This document shows, piece after piece, positions 10,078-21,509 of a stretch of 64,000 nt of DNA. Source of the DNA: Agaricus subrufescens (taxonomy: Eukaryota; Basidiomycota; Agaricomycetes; Agaricales; Agaricaceae). The stretch lies in contig CM057062.1 of assembly GCA_029945375.1 (NCBI GenBank), positions 2,867,564 to 2,931,563 of the forward strand, given 5' to 3'. Made by a program: the position numbers and the translations under genes. The notes beneath the pieces are model-generated. The model had not been told where the DNA came from, did not search any database, and was given only the letters and a program-made list of their open reading frames with translations. The number at the start of each line of letters is the position of its first letter. Within the stretch, counting starts at the first letter, position 1.

Positions 10078-12501
10078 ATGGCTCGCAGGAGAAAAAGAGA
10101 GATGTTCAAGGAATGGCTGTCAAGTTTCTTCGCTCCGAAAGACAAACAACATTATGTACCCGACGGTCTGTGCTCCCATGACTATGGAAGATGATGCTGA
10201 AGTTAACTATTATCTACAAATAGACCAACCTCCAGCAGCTACTGGAGGCTTTTTTGGTTATGCACAAGGCACCACTGTTTACAATTCTCCTATGACGTCT
10301 ATACAAGGAAATCAATATACGACATATGTGCAGGGGGATCGCAGCTTCGTACCACAAAGTGCGTGATACTATGCTTCTTTTTATCTCAAACTTATCTTGT
10401 CTTTTGCGAAGTCATGAGCCTTCTTTCACAACACACCATCCATGGCGCTGCACACGATGATTCAGCCCGCACCCCGCCACCCCGCTGCCACCCTAATACA
10501 CGTGTCAACTTGATTACTCGAATCACGGCTTGGTTCGAGGGGCAGGCCCAGGAGGAACTACTTCTGTGGATCACTGGCCCTGCTGGCGTCGGAAAATCTG
10601 CTATCATACAGACCTTTGCCGAGCATCTTGCCAAGTCGAAATCCTTAGGGGCATCCGTATTCATTTCTCGCCCAAATAAACGGAATAACCCACATGGGAT
10701 CTTCATCACTATTGCTTTCCAACTGGCCACCCGGATCGAGGCATATCGTGATTTCATTGTTGAGCGACTTAGCCTTGATCCAAGCCTCCTTAACAAAGAT
10801 ATAGAGGTACAATTCTCGACCTTTATTGTCGAGCCATTCGTCGAGAGGAAGATCGGAGCGGGAGGTGAACGTTGGGGCATACTATTGGACGGACTTGATG
10901 AACTCAAAGGAGAAGATGCTCAATGCTCAATCATTCAGCTCATCAGCGCCTTTGCCTATAATCATCGGGATGCTCCCCTCATCTGGATTATTGCCAGCCG
11001 CCCCGAATCACACATATCCAATACATTCGACGATGAAGATGTGCGTCGTAGTTGCTGGATAGAGTATATTCCGATCGACTCCACCGAGGCCTGCAAGGAC
11101 GTCGAATGCTTTTTTCGATCTAGTTTCAAGGCGATACAAAAGAAATATCGACAGTCTGTCCCTAGCGATTGGCCTAGCGACGCAGATTTCTTGGTGCTTA
11201 TCGCAGCAGCTTCTGGCCTTTTTGTATATGCCGAAGTGGTAATGCGATTCATCAGAGATCCGGATCGAGCTGATCCTATCTCGCAATTCAAAGTTCTCTT
11301 GTCCGTTATCAATCGCTCCACTACCGTACCAATGAAAGACAACCCATTTGTTCATTTGGATGCGCTCTACTTCGAGATTCTGTCTTCGATTCCATCTGCG
11401 CTGTGGTTATCAGCCAAGCAACTACTTGGTTTCACAATTTACGAGGAATGGATCCGCTCTGAGATTCCGTATGATTTACCCAATTTCGAAACCCTCAGAG
11501 GAATGTCAATACTCTTCGGCCTCAACCGACATACCGTTTATGCATGTCTGACAAAGTGTCGATCAACACTAAGGACGCCTGAATGGATAGCTGCTCATAA
11601 GGAGAAGCTGACGTTTCTCCATGCGTCATTTGCCGACTATCTGAAGGACCCAGAGCGGTCTGGCAAATTTTATGTTGGTAACCCCGAGGATATCAAAGAG
11701 CATATGCTATCGAACGTTTTCGAGCGTTGGATCAATTGTAGTGGAGATGACGTTGCCACAGGTATGCGCAGTATTTTTTTTATAACAAATAATGATGTAA
11801 ATATTTATTTTTCAGTGTCAGTTGAACCTACTTGGCATGAGTATTGCTCAAGCTTGGACGACAAGACGCCGTCAAGTGCTGTTGTCAAATTTCACACAAA
11901 GCTCTTCCGCGGCCTAGTCTCGTTTATAGGACGCGCCGCATATCTTCCCTGGGCAGGAACAGCGGAGTGCACGCCCTATGTGCGGGTGCGCGAAGTTCAC
12001 ATGGGCAAACTATGCTACTATCTCGAGGGATGGCACTTGCTAAGTGCTGTACGAAGTTTGGTCATTATTTTCCAAGTTATTATCTCCTTCAATCCAAAAA
12101 CTTATTATCTTTGCAGGAAGCTTCGCCATCATTCAACGACGCATCACTTTATCGGGAATTACAGCTGAAAGACCTCAGATTTGAACACCTTGATGGAGAA
12201 AATATGATCCCATCCCAAGTTCGCGTGAAAGGGATACCTGGCAATTACTTCTGGACACTGCATAGGGTGAGGGCGCGCGCATCTTTCAGGTTAGGAACCT
12301 CCTGATTACTAGTGGTGTTATTTATAGGCACGTTCAAGAGCTGCGCTAAAATCATGCTTGTCCGAGCTGGAAGATTTTCAGAAACACTCACCGGAGCTTA
12401 AAGTTGTTATTTTCGGTGGTGTGCCAAAGGGGAGGATTGCGACTTTTCAATGTAAAACCAAAGTGGGAAGCATAAGTTACGCGATTCCTTATCTTGAGTA
12501 A
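10078..12501 (+). CDS. NACHT-domain STAND (NLR-like) ATPase, array copy 4
   Basis: Predicted exons are 10078-10165, 10224-10358, 10412-11761, 11816-12060, 12117-12266 and 12328-12501, giving 713 aa. Leader FKEWLSSFFAPK; motif exon with TSIQGNQYTTYVQGDRS; NACHT with GPAGVGKS, ILLDGLDEL and ASRPE; LHASFADYL; C-terminal module with VHMGKLCYYLEG and tail YAIPYLE. The first half of the NACHT exon is closest to copy 1 (shared WFEGQAQEELLLW). Intron 3 is 54 nt and open in frame, so retention would add 18 residues. Intron 4 uses a weak GTCATT donor and is also open, so unspliced message would extend about 38 residues past exon 4 before a stop. These two introns make this the copy with the least certain C-terminus. 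Confidence 0.83.
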
Positions 12502-12692
12502 TTTCCGACTAAATCTGCTTTCAATCACTGCTTGCTGTGCGGTTCCTTGACCTGTATTTTTAATATGTAGTTACTTGAAGATATGAGCATTGTGCAAGTC
12601 GCAAAATATAATCATTTCCAGGTTTCTTCCAATTGGCATGGTTGCAATAATTATTATATAAGCAATCAGAGGTGACATCCTCAGGGTCGAAG

Positions 12693-12707
12693 AATGGGTT
12701 CTTGGGA
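12693..12707 (+). promoter_or_regulatory. Shared upstream box, array copy 5
   Basis: AATGGGTTCTTGGGA lies about 89-103 nt before the start codon of copy 5. The rest of the 294-nt spacer shows nothing else. Confidence 0.35.
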
Positions 12708-12795
12708 CAGTGCTGGGCGCCCTGCGTGAGGCTGTGTTCTGACGGAACTCTTTCTTCCTTCGCAACACCACCTACCTCCCCTCCGCCGCTGGCAT

Positions 12796-15229
12796 ATGCC
12801 GTACAGGATGAAAGCAGATAGATTCAAAAGGTGGCTATCGGGGTTCTTGACTCCGAAGGCCGAGATTCACTATATGCCTGATGGTTGGCACTTCAGTGAT
12901 AAAACATGATGATATCTGACAAAGGCTATCAATAGGTCCCAAACGCCACACTGGACGGGGAGGCTTCATCAATCACGCACAAGACTTCACTATAAACAAT
13001 CCCACTATGACGTCCGTACAGGGAAATCAATATACGACTTATGTACAAGGAGATCGTAACATCGTACCACAAAGTGCGTGATTTTGCATTGCTCTTCCCG
13101 TTGTTCGAGCTCATGTCATCGACGAAGTCATGAAATTACTTTCAGATAATATTATCCTCGGCGCAGCTCATGACGATTCAGCTCGTGTCCCTCCCCCACG
13201 GTGTCATCCAGGCACTCGTATCAACTTGATAGCTCGAATCACCGCATGGTTCAACAGTAACGAACTTAACGAACTAGTGTTGTGGATTACTGGTCCTGCC
13301 GGGGTTGGAAAATCAGCAGTCGTCCAGACATTTGCCGAATATCTTGTTGGAGAACAGCTCCTCGGCGCGTCCGTGTTTTGTTCCCGGCCCAACAAGCGAA
13401 ACAACCCGCATCGCATATTCATCACCATCGCTTATCAGCTGGCCATCCGAATCCCTGCATACCGCGATTTTGTGGTTGAGCGACTTAGCCTTGACCCTCA
13501 ATTGCTCAACAGGGACATGGCGACACAATTCAAAACGTTCATCATCGATCCATTCGTAGAGAAGAAGATTCGAGCTGGAGGGAAGAGGTGGGGTATTCTC
13601 TTGGATGGTCTTGACGAACTGGACGGGGAGGACGCTCAATGCGAAGTCATTCAACTCATCAACACCTTTGCTCGTGATCATCGAGACGCGCCTCTTCTGT
13701 GGATCATTGCGAGTCGTCCTGAATCACACATATCGAATACGTTCGATGATGGCGATGTACGTCTTAACCGCTGGATGGAATACATTCCAATCGACTCCAC
13801 TGAGGCTTGTGAAGACGTCGAGCGCTTTTTGCGATCCACTTTCAAGACGATACAAAAGAAATACCGGCACACCGCTCCTAGCGACTGGCCTAGCGACACC
13901 GATTTTTTGAAACTCACAGCAGCTGCATCTGGTCTTTTCGTCTACGCTGAAGTGGTAATGCAGTTCATACGCGACTCATACCACGCCGATCCCGTCACGC
14001 GATTCAAGGTCCTGTTATCAGTTATAGATCGTTGCACTGCCGTTCCTACGCAAGAGAACCCCTTCGTTCATTTGGATGCGTTCTATCATGAAATTCTTTC
14101 CTCGATTCCGCCGTCGCTCTGGTCAACAGTCAAACGATTGCTCGGCTTTACAATTCACGAGGAGCAGATTGGGGTTATTTTCCCGTATACTCTCAAGAGG
14201 TTCCAAACCTTCAGGGGAATGTCGATACTCTTCAGCCTCAGCAGGCACACCGTTTATGCCTGTTTGACCAAGTGCCGATCAACTCTCAAGATACCTGATT
14301 GGAAAGTTGCTCATAAAGAGAAGTTGACGTTTCTTCATGCGTCATTTTCCGACTACCTAGAGGACCCAAGTAGGTCTGGGGATTTTCATGTTGGTACCCT
14401 GGAAAGTGTTCAGGACGGTGTTGTGTTGAACTTGATAGAAATCTGGAAGAAATGTAGTGGGGATGATATTGCTACGAGTACGTGTCAGCTTTGCGTCGTC
14501 ATAACAAGTACTGATGTGAGAGTATTTTCAGCGTCGGTTGAGTCTACATGGCACCAATATTGCTCAAATCTGGATGATAAATCACTACCTTGGGCGGTGA
14601 CGAAATTTCACGCAAAACTGTTCCACGACGTTGTCTACTGTTTAGGTCCGGTGGCATATCATATTGTGGAAAGGCCAGCAGAATCGCTCACGTATGTGCC
14701 GCTACGCAATGTCCATATGGCCAAGTTATGTTATCATTTCAACCCTGATGACATATTTGACTTTGTATTTAACGTAGTAAGTGGCTTTAGAAGTCTTCTC
14801 TTCATGAACCTCATTGTTTACGCGGATAATGCAGAAAACTACGCGAGAGTTTACTGACTTAGGATTTTGTCGGGAAACACATATCAAAGACCTCAAATTC
14901 GGGCACCTTGATTATAGGGATATGAGCCCGGCTTACGCTCGTATAGGGCGAAGAAATAAACTTTCCAAGGAGACCGGTTGGGTGTTACATCGAGTGAGCA
15001 AGTGTGCTTGACCATGATTCCAATTTTCCTGATCGCTTTGTTTCTATAGCCAACTTCAAACGCCGAATTAACGAGATTCGTATCCGAGCTTGAGTGCCTC
15101 CAAGAAGGCTCACCGGAATTGAAGGTTACGATTTTCGGAGGTTTGCCTGAAGGCCGGGTCGCTGCCTTCCACCGTCCCGAGAACGGGGAATCTCTGGACG
15201 TGTATTATGTGATTCCTTATCCTGAATAA
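12796..15229 (+). CDS. NACHT-domain STAND (NLR-like) ATPase, array copy 5
   Basis: Predicted exons are 12796-12883, 12936-13073, 13128-14477, 14532-14776, 14835-14993 and 15050-15229, giving 719 aa. Leader FKRWLSGFLTPK; motif exon with TSVQGNQYTTYVQGDRN; NACHT with GPAGVGKS, ILLDGLDEL and ASRPE; LHASFSDYL; C-terminal module with VHMAKLCYHFNP and FGHLDYRDMSP; tail YYVIPYPE. The 5' half of NACHT is a near-duplicate of copy 3, while the 3' half (from about 13,738) is as different as any other pair. Intron 3 is 54 nt and stop-free. This is the last array member; the next gene, HUS1, starts 282 nt downstream on the same strand and is unrelated. Confidence 0.86.
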
Positions 15230-15511
15230 TTCCGCTCAGGCCTGATTTCATGGTCGATTGAGTATTGAAAACTTCTTTGTGAGAACGGAGGACGGCGAAT
15301 TCAGGTCATGGTCTGAGTTTATAGGACGGATATACCCTTACTACAATAATGAATGCCTGTCCTAGTGTGTCATAATACACTAGTACATAATCCGAAATGA
15401 AAATTACATGTTGCTCGTAACATGTGTGGCTGTGCTTCTGGCATCATGGTTTGTGACACGCGTTCGTCACGCGTCAGAATGGTTCTTTGATCAGCTCCAG
15501 TCTCTTGCGAG

Positions 15512-16675
15512 ATGCGATTCAGGGCAACAATAGAGAGCGTCTCTGTTTTCTACAGTCAGTGAAGTGACTTGCTACTAATTGTTCTGACTGTCTTCAGAAA
15601 TCACGCAGTCGGTGGAAAAGTTTCAGAAGAGGTTCATTATCAAGTTTGCACCGGAGACTATGTACATCATCTGCAACCACGAAGCGAATGAAGGTGGGAC
15701 CCAAGTGTGGTCGTACGTCCTCAAACTTTATTGAACAGAACGAGCTATTTGACTCACGTTCGTTAAGCCAGATTAAGATCGAGTCTATCTTTACCGATTA
15801 TCGTATTCAGTCCAATGCAAACAATGAAATAACGACGGCTATATCATCCGAGGCACTTCTTGGTGCCCTACGATCCGCTTCTACTTCCTCTACGTCATCT
15901 ACAGCGTACCAGGCGGATGAAATTGTGATGAAATTGGCAAAGAAAAACGACCGTGCTGTCCTTAAGTTCGAAATCATGGGAACGACTACCGTTGGACGAC
16001 GCGTCAAAGTCACGCATGATGTACTCGTAGACGTCTTGAAACCTCATGAAGTTGCAAGGCTGATAGAGCCGTTATGTCCTGAACCGGACGTGAGTAACAT
16101 CTTTGGATAATACGATGAAAGGTCGTGACGCTCTCATTCCTACAGTTGCATATCCTCCTTCCTCCACTGCAGAAACTCAGAACTGTCGTGGAGAGGCTTC
16201 GTCCAATGGCTGATACTCTCACATTCCAAGCCAATAATTCAGGAAAGCTAGTCATCTCAATCAGCACAGAGACTGTTCGTGTGCAGACAGAGTGGAAGAA
16301 TCTCACGAATCCTCAATGTGAGACGCCGCTTTCTCATTTATTTTTTTTCGTTACTAATTATCTTATCATACCTTGTAGTCAACGAAAGGGAAAGAAACGA
16401 TGAAGAGCAGGAAGAAGTCGATCCAGAAAAGCTGTTTACTGTGCACGTATCGATTCGAAGTTTTCTCAAATTCCTCAACAGCCATGTCATTTCCACTACG
16501 ACAATAGCCTGTATGCACTTCTGTCTCTGTCTTTTTTAAATGCGTTTGGAAACTGATGTTAGACTCAGGTATCTGCCAAAACCATTGTCTCATCCTTTAT
16601 GTTTATATCGGTGACGCTGCCGATGTAGGCGGTGTACTAACATTCTATATACCTGCTATTATCGATGATGAATAG
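15512..16675 (+). CDS. hus1: HUS1, subunit of the 9-1-1 DNA-damage checkpoint clamp
   Basis: Predicted exons are 15512-15554, 15598-15712, 15768-16089, 16146-16317, 16379-16510 and 16569-16675, giving 296 aa, close to the usual length of about 280. HUS1 forms the PCNA-like RAD9-RAD1-HUS1 ring loaded at damaged DNA to activate the ATR/Mec1 checkpoint in the nucleus. Hallmarks are the MRFRATIE start, the segment around MYIICNHEANEGG (human HUS1 has ILCDKLANGG at this place), KVTHDVLVDVLKP (compare VTHDIPIKVIPRK), LRTVVERLRPMAD, and a last strand FYIPAI (compare YFIPAL). The intron at 15713-15767 was placed so that VWS joins QIKIES in frame. The start is fixed by the alignment of the first strand. 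No disruption is visible. Confidence 0.88.
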
Positions 16676-17506
16676 CGATTTTGCTGGTTTTGCTCGATTT
16701 TATTAGATTCTAAATACCTCATTAGCATTACAATACCCGACATATGTTCTAAAGTGATGATCGTATATCTCGGTTCGGCGGTCTCTCAATTGATTCGTCG
16801 CTGTTCTGACAACTACATTATGAATGCCCCTCATTGCCCAGCTCATTTTGACTGGGTATTGCTGTTCAAATTTTCATCATAGATAGAGACTGCATATATG
16901 CACAGGCACCGACACTCTTATCTCTACTTGTCATGCTACGGTGCTACAACTTAATTCTACCACAGCCCTGGAGATGAGAAATACTCGGGTGCGAGTGATT
17001 TAGCAGGCTTCACTACTAGGCAGTGCCTGAATGGCTGGGCGGAAATAGGGGTAGGATTGATTGAAAGAGCCGTTGCCCTCATAGAGGTTTGATGAGGTTC
17101 AACTTGTGTAAGATGCTGGAATGTAACTTGACAACAGTCACCACATATTTGGGATCTCATCATTTCAAGTGCTCCGTCTGAGCAGCATTAGAAAAATAGG
17201 CGCACTAAAAAGTTATTTTTATCACCAGGGGTACATCATAAATAGTATCTAGTACACGAGCCGGCAATTTATACGAAGTTCAAGTATCAGAAAACAAGAC
17301 TGAAGTAAACAGATATATGACCGAGGATCTTTGTGAGAAAGAACAACGTTAAATACTCCAGGATTGTCGTTTCGAACCGAAACAATCGCGCTTGATATGT
17401 ATCGGCATGTCGAAGTACAACTCGAGGGAACAATCAAATAGTAGTAGTATCTGTTTAATCACAGCTTAAAGATGTATCGATTATCCTCCAAAGTAATAAC
17501 ACTTGA
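16676..17506. other. Intergenic region 3' of hus1
   Basis: About 830 nt between convergent genes. No coding frame, RNA gene or repeat can be supported. Confidence 0.6.
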
Positions 17507-18088
17507 TTACTTACTATTTGGAGTATTGTAGATGACGGCACTAGATAGGAACATATAGAATACATTCCAACCTCCTCGTTGAAGGTCAACATTCCACCAA
17601 TCTTCTGAGGGGGTATCAGCAACAGCATGGAAAGTGCGTTTTCCGAGATCCAAGGCCGCAGCGGCGTTTCTTTGAGCATCGAATTGATAGAAGGCTAAAT
17701 GAGGTCCAAAAGCACTGATGCCAGTCAAATATGGAGCCGAACAACCGGATTCTCGATAACGAAGGAAACGTCTGCGCATCCGAGCATCTGCATCAGCCCG
17801 TTCTGTTGGATCGTGAAGCGCGTATTGAGCTTTGATATCGACGAATATGACAATACGATGCGGGTTATGATTAGCGAACGTGATTGTGAAGGGGGTATAA
17901 GGAGCCTTTTCGTCTTCATCTTTGAACAAGTGGACACCGTCGATTTGGAGTGGGAATGGTAGAGTGCAGACGTAATGTTCGCGGGGGAAGAGTAGTTGGA
18001 GGGTTATTCTCCATGCATCGAACCAATCGCTCTCGATGGCCCCGGCCGGCGTGTTCGAAAAAAGTTCTTGCATATAGGTGTTCGACAT
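17507..18088 (-). CDS. Uncharacterised protein, possible PD-(D/E)XK-like fold
   Basis: A single reading frame of 193 aa starts at 18088. I do not recognise a named family. The sequence is well structured: an opening helix with WFDAWRITLQLLFP, then strand-like stretches with PFTITFANHNP and RIVIFVDIKAQ, a charged segment (PTERADADARMRRRF), and TGISAFGPHLAFYQFD towards the end. The DIK triad at the end of a hydrophobic strand, with acidic residues about 25 earlier, resembles the (D/E)xK half of a restriction-endonuclease-like core. That is inference from pattern only; a complete catalytic set is not demonstrated. A donor-like GTAAGT overlaps the stop codon, so the last few residues could be replaced by a short extra exon. 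It lies convergent to hus1. Confidence 0.5.
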   Translation of the reverse strand: MSNTYMQELFSNTPAGAIESDWFDAWRITLQLLFPREHYVCTLPFPLQIDGVHLFKDEDEKAPYTPFTITFANHNPHRIVIFVDIKAQYALHDPTERADADARMRRRFLRYRESGCSAPYLTGISAFGPHLAFYQFDAQRNAAAALDLGKRTFHAVADTPSEDWWNVDLQRGGWNVFYMFLSSAVIYNTPNSK

Positions 18089-18351
18089 CGGGGTTCGTGG
18101 GTTGTACAGTCAAGGAGGTTTCAAAATAATCCATCAGGTGCAGAAGTATATTTTCAGTAGTTACATAATGGCGTCAGGCCATCATCCGGCATGATGGAAA
18201 GCTGTCAGTGCAGGTTTTCACGATGTCGTCATTGTCCTCAAACAGATTTCGGGGATGTGCGTGGTGGAATTGGGGTCAGAAGTCCAGGTTGATATTACTA
18301 ATTACTTAACAATCGGAGGTGGTCAAGGGACAGTCACCCTTTGTTTGATAA

Positions 18352-19732
18352 TTAACCTGCTTTTTGAGCCACGACATACCAACCGGACATGTACGCCTTC
18401 CGTTCCCTAAAACTCTGTCGTCCACGCTCTATGAGAGCATCTTTTATCTCCAAAGGTATACCTTGAACCTGCTTGAAGGAGTTTCGGCTCAATATGAAAA
18501 GGCCCTGTCATGTTATCCTAGTCAGTGATGATCATTTTGGTAACCTTTGAGCTTTACATACCTCGACAACTTCAGCACTCAACCCTCCAAGTTCTTGCCC
18601 GTGATCTAGTTCTTTACCCTCCCAGCCAATGGGAAACCAACAAACTTTAGCCATTAATTCCTTGAGCAATTCAGAATCCTGGACCACACTTGGAGGAGCT
18701 TTGTACTCAGAGCTTCGTGTAGATCGACCTAACATATGCAGCCAGCCCGAGTTCCATGATAGCCCTCTATAGTTCTCTAGATTCGCTTCTACGGTCAAAG
18801 ATGGGTCGTAGACAAATGGTTCAAGGCGGTTCCTGTCCTCGTCAAATACTGAGTCCACTTCAACATCCACAAGGAATAGAAATCCGCCTATCGTTGAAGG
18901 GTTAGTATATATCAGATCTTGTGTAGGAAATACTGTTTACCCGGCCTAAGGCATTCCGTCATGGAGTTTATTAGTGCTTGAGGATCCGAGACCTGTAGAC
19001 GCATGAATGAAGCTCTCCGCAAAAAGTAGGAGCTAACTGACATGTTGTAGAACGGTTCGACAGTGTATGATATCAACACTTGCATGAAATTCGGATGGAA
19101 GCCCATTGGCAAGATTATGACTCTTGAAACTATAAAAAGTTATCTCAGGAAACCGCATGAACCATATGATGTAGATTTTCAACCTGAAATTTGGAGGGAA
19201 CCACCTAGATTGTCGACCAGTTAGCTTTGTTACAGGGACTCATGAACACAGCTAATACCTGCGAGTTGGCTGTGTGATATCAATACCAACCACACTTGCA
19301 GAAGGAAATTTCTCAGCCATTTGAACAGACCTGTCAATTCGCCCCCACCCGGTTTGATGATCATATTCAACCCCAACATTGAACTGGACTAACCAAATAG
19401 CCGAACCACAACCGACGTCCAAAATTGCCCCATTCTCAGTCTGCTCCATGTGTTGACTGATTTCGGCTTCGAGCCCGGGTGGAAGTAGACCTCCTACTGA
19501 GAGAATGAAAATCCTGTGTTGAGCATCTAGTCGCTATAAAATGAATTGTATGTTATTTGACCGCATCAGGTTCTTAGAAGCAAGGTCACCGACTCCGAAT
19601 TCCGGTTCGCCACCCTTGGGAAAGTTGTACAGCTCCTATAATTAGCAGGTGTGTGATAGATAAGCGGGGGCTGAGTACTTGGTGAAAGATGAGAGGACGT
19701 ACAGGTAGATTCTCCATGGAAAAATGGGCCAT
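18352..19732 (-). CDS. Class I SAM-dependent methyltransferase, LaeA-like
   Basis: About nine short exons on the minus strand give a protein near 315 aa. The joins are supported by frame: RLDAQHRIFIL, then ILDVGCGSAIW (motif I, SAM-binding glycine loop) joined to SVQMAEKFP, VVGIDITQP (motif II acidic residue), the VDIIHCRTVLQHV region, and LINSMTECLRPGGFLFLVD (post-motif strand). The order RLDxQH, LDVGxGS.W, MA.kFP, VvGiD, ECLRPGG is that of fungal LaeA/UMTA-type methyltransferases, many of which affect secondary metabolism; the substrate here is unknown. Motif I has Ala where many relatives have the third Gly. The N-terminal exons (start at 19732; the donor after GEPEFG is a poor GTCGGT) are the least certain part. 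Confidence 0.75.
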
Positions 19733-21509
19733 TTAGATGCAAGGACGAGGATAGAAGGGTAGGTCAAGTCGTGAAGTGCTGAGAGGCGCACTAGAATGTA
19801 TGAAGAACTTGACGTCTGGTATATAACACATGGGGGGAGTTCCTGTTTTATCAGATGTAGATCCTTAACATCAAAAATTCTGCTCTCAAAGATCAGAGCG
19901 TTTATGCCCTGATGCAGAAGTAACTCCAAATATAGTCTCTTGATTGATCTCAACATCACCGAAACCCCAAGCTGTTCACAATGTCATATGTGATTTTCCT
20001 TCTTTTCTCGTGTGGATTAAGCCCATATATGCTCATCATGATCATATGATTATGAACAGCTTCGCGGCAGATCGGCTCCGATGTGAAGCCGGGTGTGTGT
20101 ACAATGCTTCTACACTCAAAAAAAAAAAAACAAAACAAAACAAAACTTAATCCGATCAAGGCATCAGAAAAGAACGGATCGTTTGACTGTTTTGAGCATA
20201 AAATCGATTCCAGTACTTTCCGAAAGCCGCTTTAATGGCCTTAAAACTGCGTTTAAGAAAGCCATATAAGCAAGCGAATTTCTGACAGTATGCCAGGGAC
20301 CCTTTTTCTTTGTCGTTTAATCCCTGGTTCATTGCGTTGAGTATCGAAATACCGATGAATGCACAATGTGCTAGGGTCAGAGTAATTTATCGAGAGGTTT
20401 CGTAATGATTGATTTGGTGGCTGACTTTCGACAATGAATACGATTTCTAGCTAAAACATATACGTACATATTCTTAGTGGAGTTTTAGTATTGTTCTTTT
20501 TCGGAACCTTGAACCCACATCCCTGAAGCGTGCCATTTGAGCCCTGAAAGGTAGCTATCATACAAGTACGAGAAATTCTATCTGTGTGGCTCAAATTTAA
20601 TCAATAACGTTAGACCAGAAAGCATTAAACCAGACTAACAAGGTCGGACCCTTGGGTTATAACCCAAAAAAATCGGTTCAATTCATATGTCATACATATA
20701 TGCTGCCACTTTTCCCCACCTACGTCAAATGCGGGTCAAAACTGTCACATGTATGTGGTTTGATCACGAGTTGAAAAAAAACAAAACTTGTGCTAATGGA
20801 TCGGCGTAGGTCAAGAACGGGTAAGTGAAAAAAAATTCAGGAGTTCCCACAGAACCAGAAACAAAAAAACACAGGGTTTTCGGTGACAAGAGTCATTTCT
20901 CAAGAGGGTCTTTGAGGGTTAGTAAAGGTGTCGCGGAGTTGACCCGGTTTAGATGTTCGGGTATGAGATTTCAACAAAAAAGCGCTGAGCACTGGCAGAA
21001 CCCTATTAGAACCCGGCGGGAGAGGGGAACTGACTGAATAAAATCCAACAGCAGCAGCAGCAGCTTGTAACAACTGATGTATGTGTGTTTGTGCGAGGTT
21101 TCATACAGGAGTAACACCATACCTCCGTGAATCAGACTTGACGCAGTGAATGTTCAAAGTTGATGATGAACATGATGATGGTGTTCATAGCAGGCGACTC
21201 CGATCAGAATGGCTGCTATATACAGCATTTCTCCTTGAGACGTAGTTTTTTTTGCTATACAGTTGTGCCTTTAGGAGGAGATAGACCCGTCAAGCTCGGA
21301 GGGCTGTAAAACATGTTGAGAGATGTCGTCAAGGTGGTCTTTGCCGAGGAGGAATTGAAAGGTATACAAGGCATTGGAGGAGGGAGAACTCTCCGTGTGC
21401 ATTGATGGATATCTTAACCACTGCCTACGAATTCAGATCAAGAAATAAACTACAACGTATTCCTTTATTTAAGGCTACATAGTGCACAATTCCGGTGCAT
21501 AACTATTAC
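19733..21509. other. Long non-coding stretch with simple repeats
   Basis: About 1.8 kb upstream of the methyltransferase and downstream of the prolidase. I see no gene. It contains a poly-A/AAAAC run near 20119-20147, a perfect 16-nt palindrome at 20652-20667 and a (CAG)5 run near 21050. No transposase, reverse transcriptase or terminal repeats are visible. Confidence 0.55.

Noticed and set aside
10392..10907. A 171-codon open frame on the minus strand, with similar ones opposite the other NACHT copies
   Set aside because: They recur at the same place opposite the NACHT exon because the sense codons are conserved; no splice signals or independent features.
1..15229. Regularly spaced repeats suggesting a CRISPR-like or satellite array
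   Set aside because: The repeat unit is a whole six-exon gene of about 2.4 kb; it is tandem gene duplication.
15713..15767. Reading straight through this stretch as coding (NFIEQNELFDSRS) in HUS1
   Set aside because: It is out of frame with the upstream exon; a 55-nt GT-AG intron restores the family sequence VWSQIKIES.
20119..20147. Poly-A run as a retroposed-gene tail
   Set aside because: No intron-less gene copy precedes it and no flanking duplication is seen; treated as a simple repeat.
19733..21509. Possible buried transposon in the gene-poor stretch
   Set aside because: No transposase, reverse transcriptase, terminal inverted repeats or target duplications could be found; only simple repeats.
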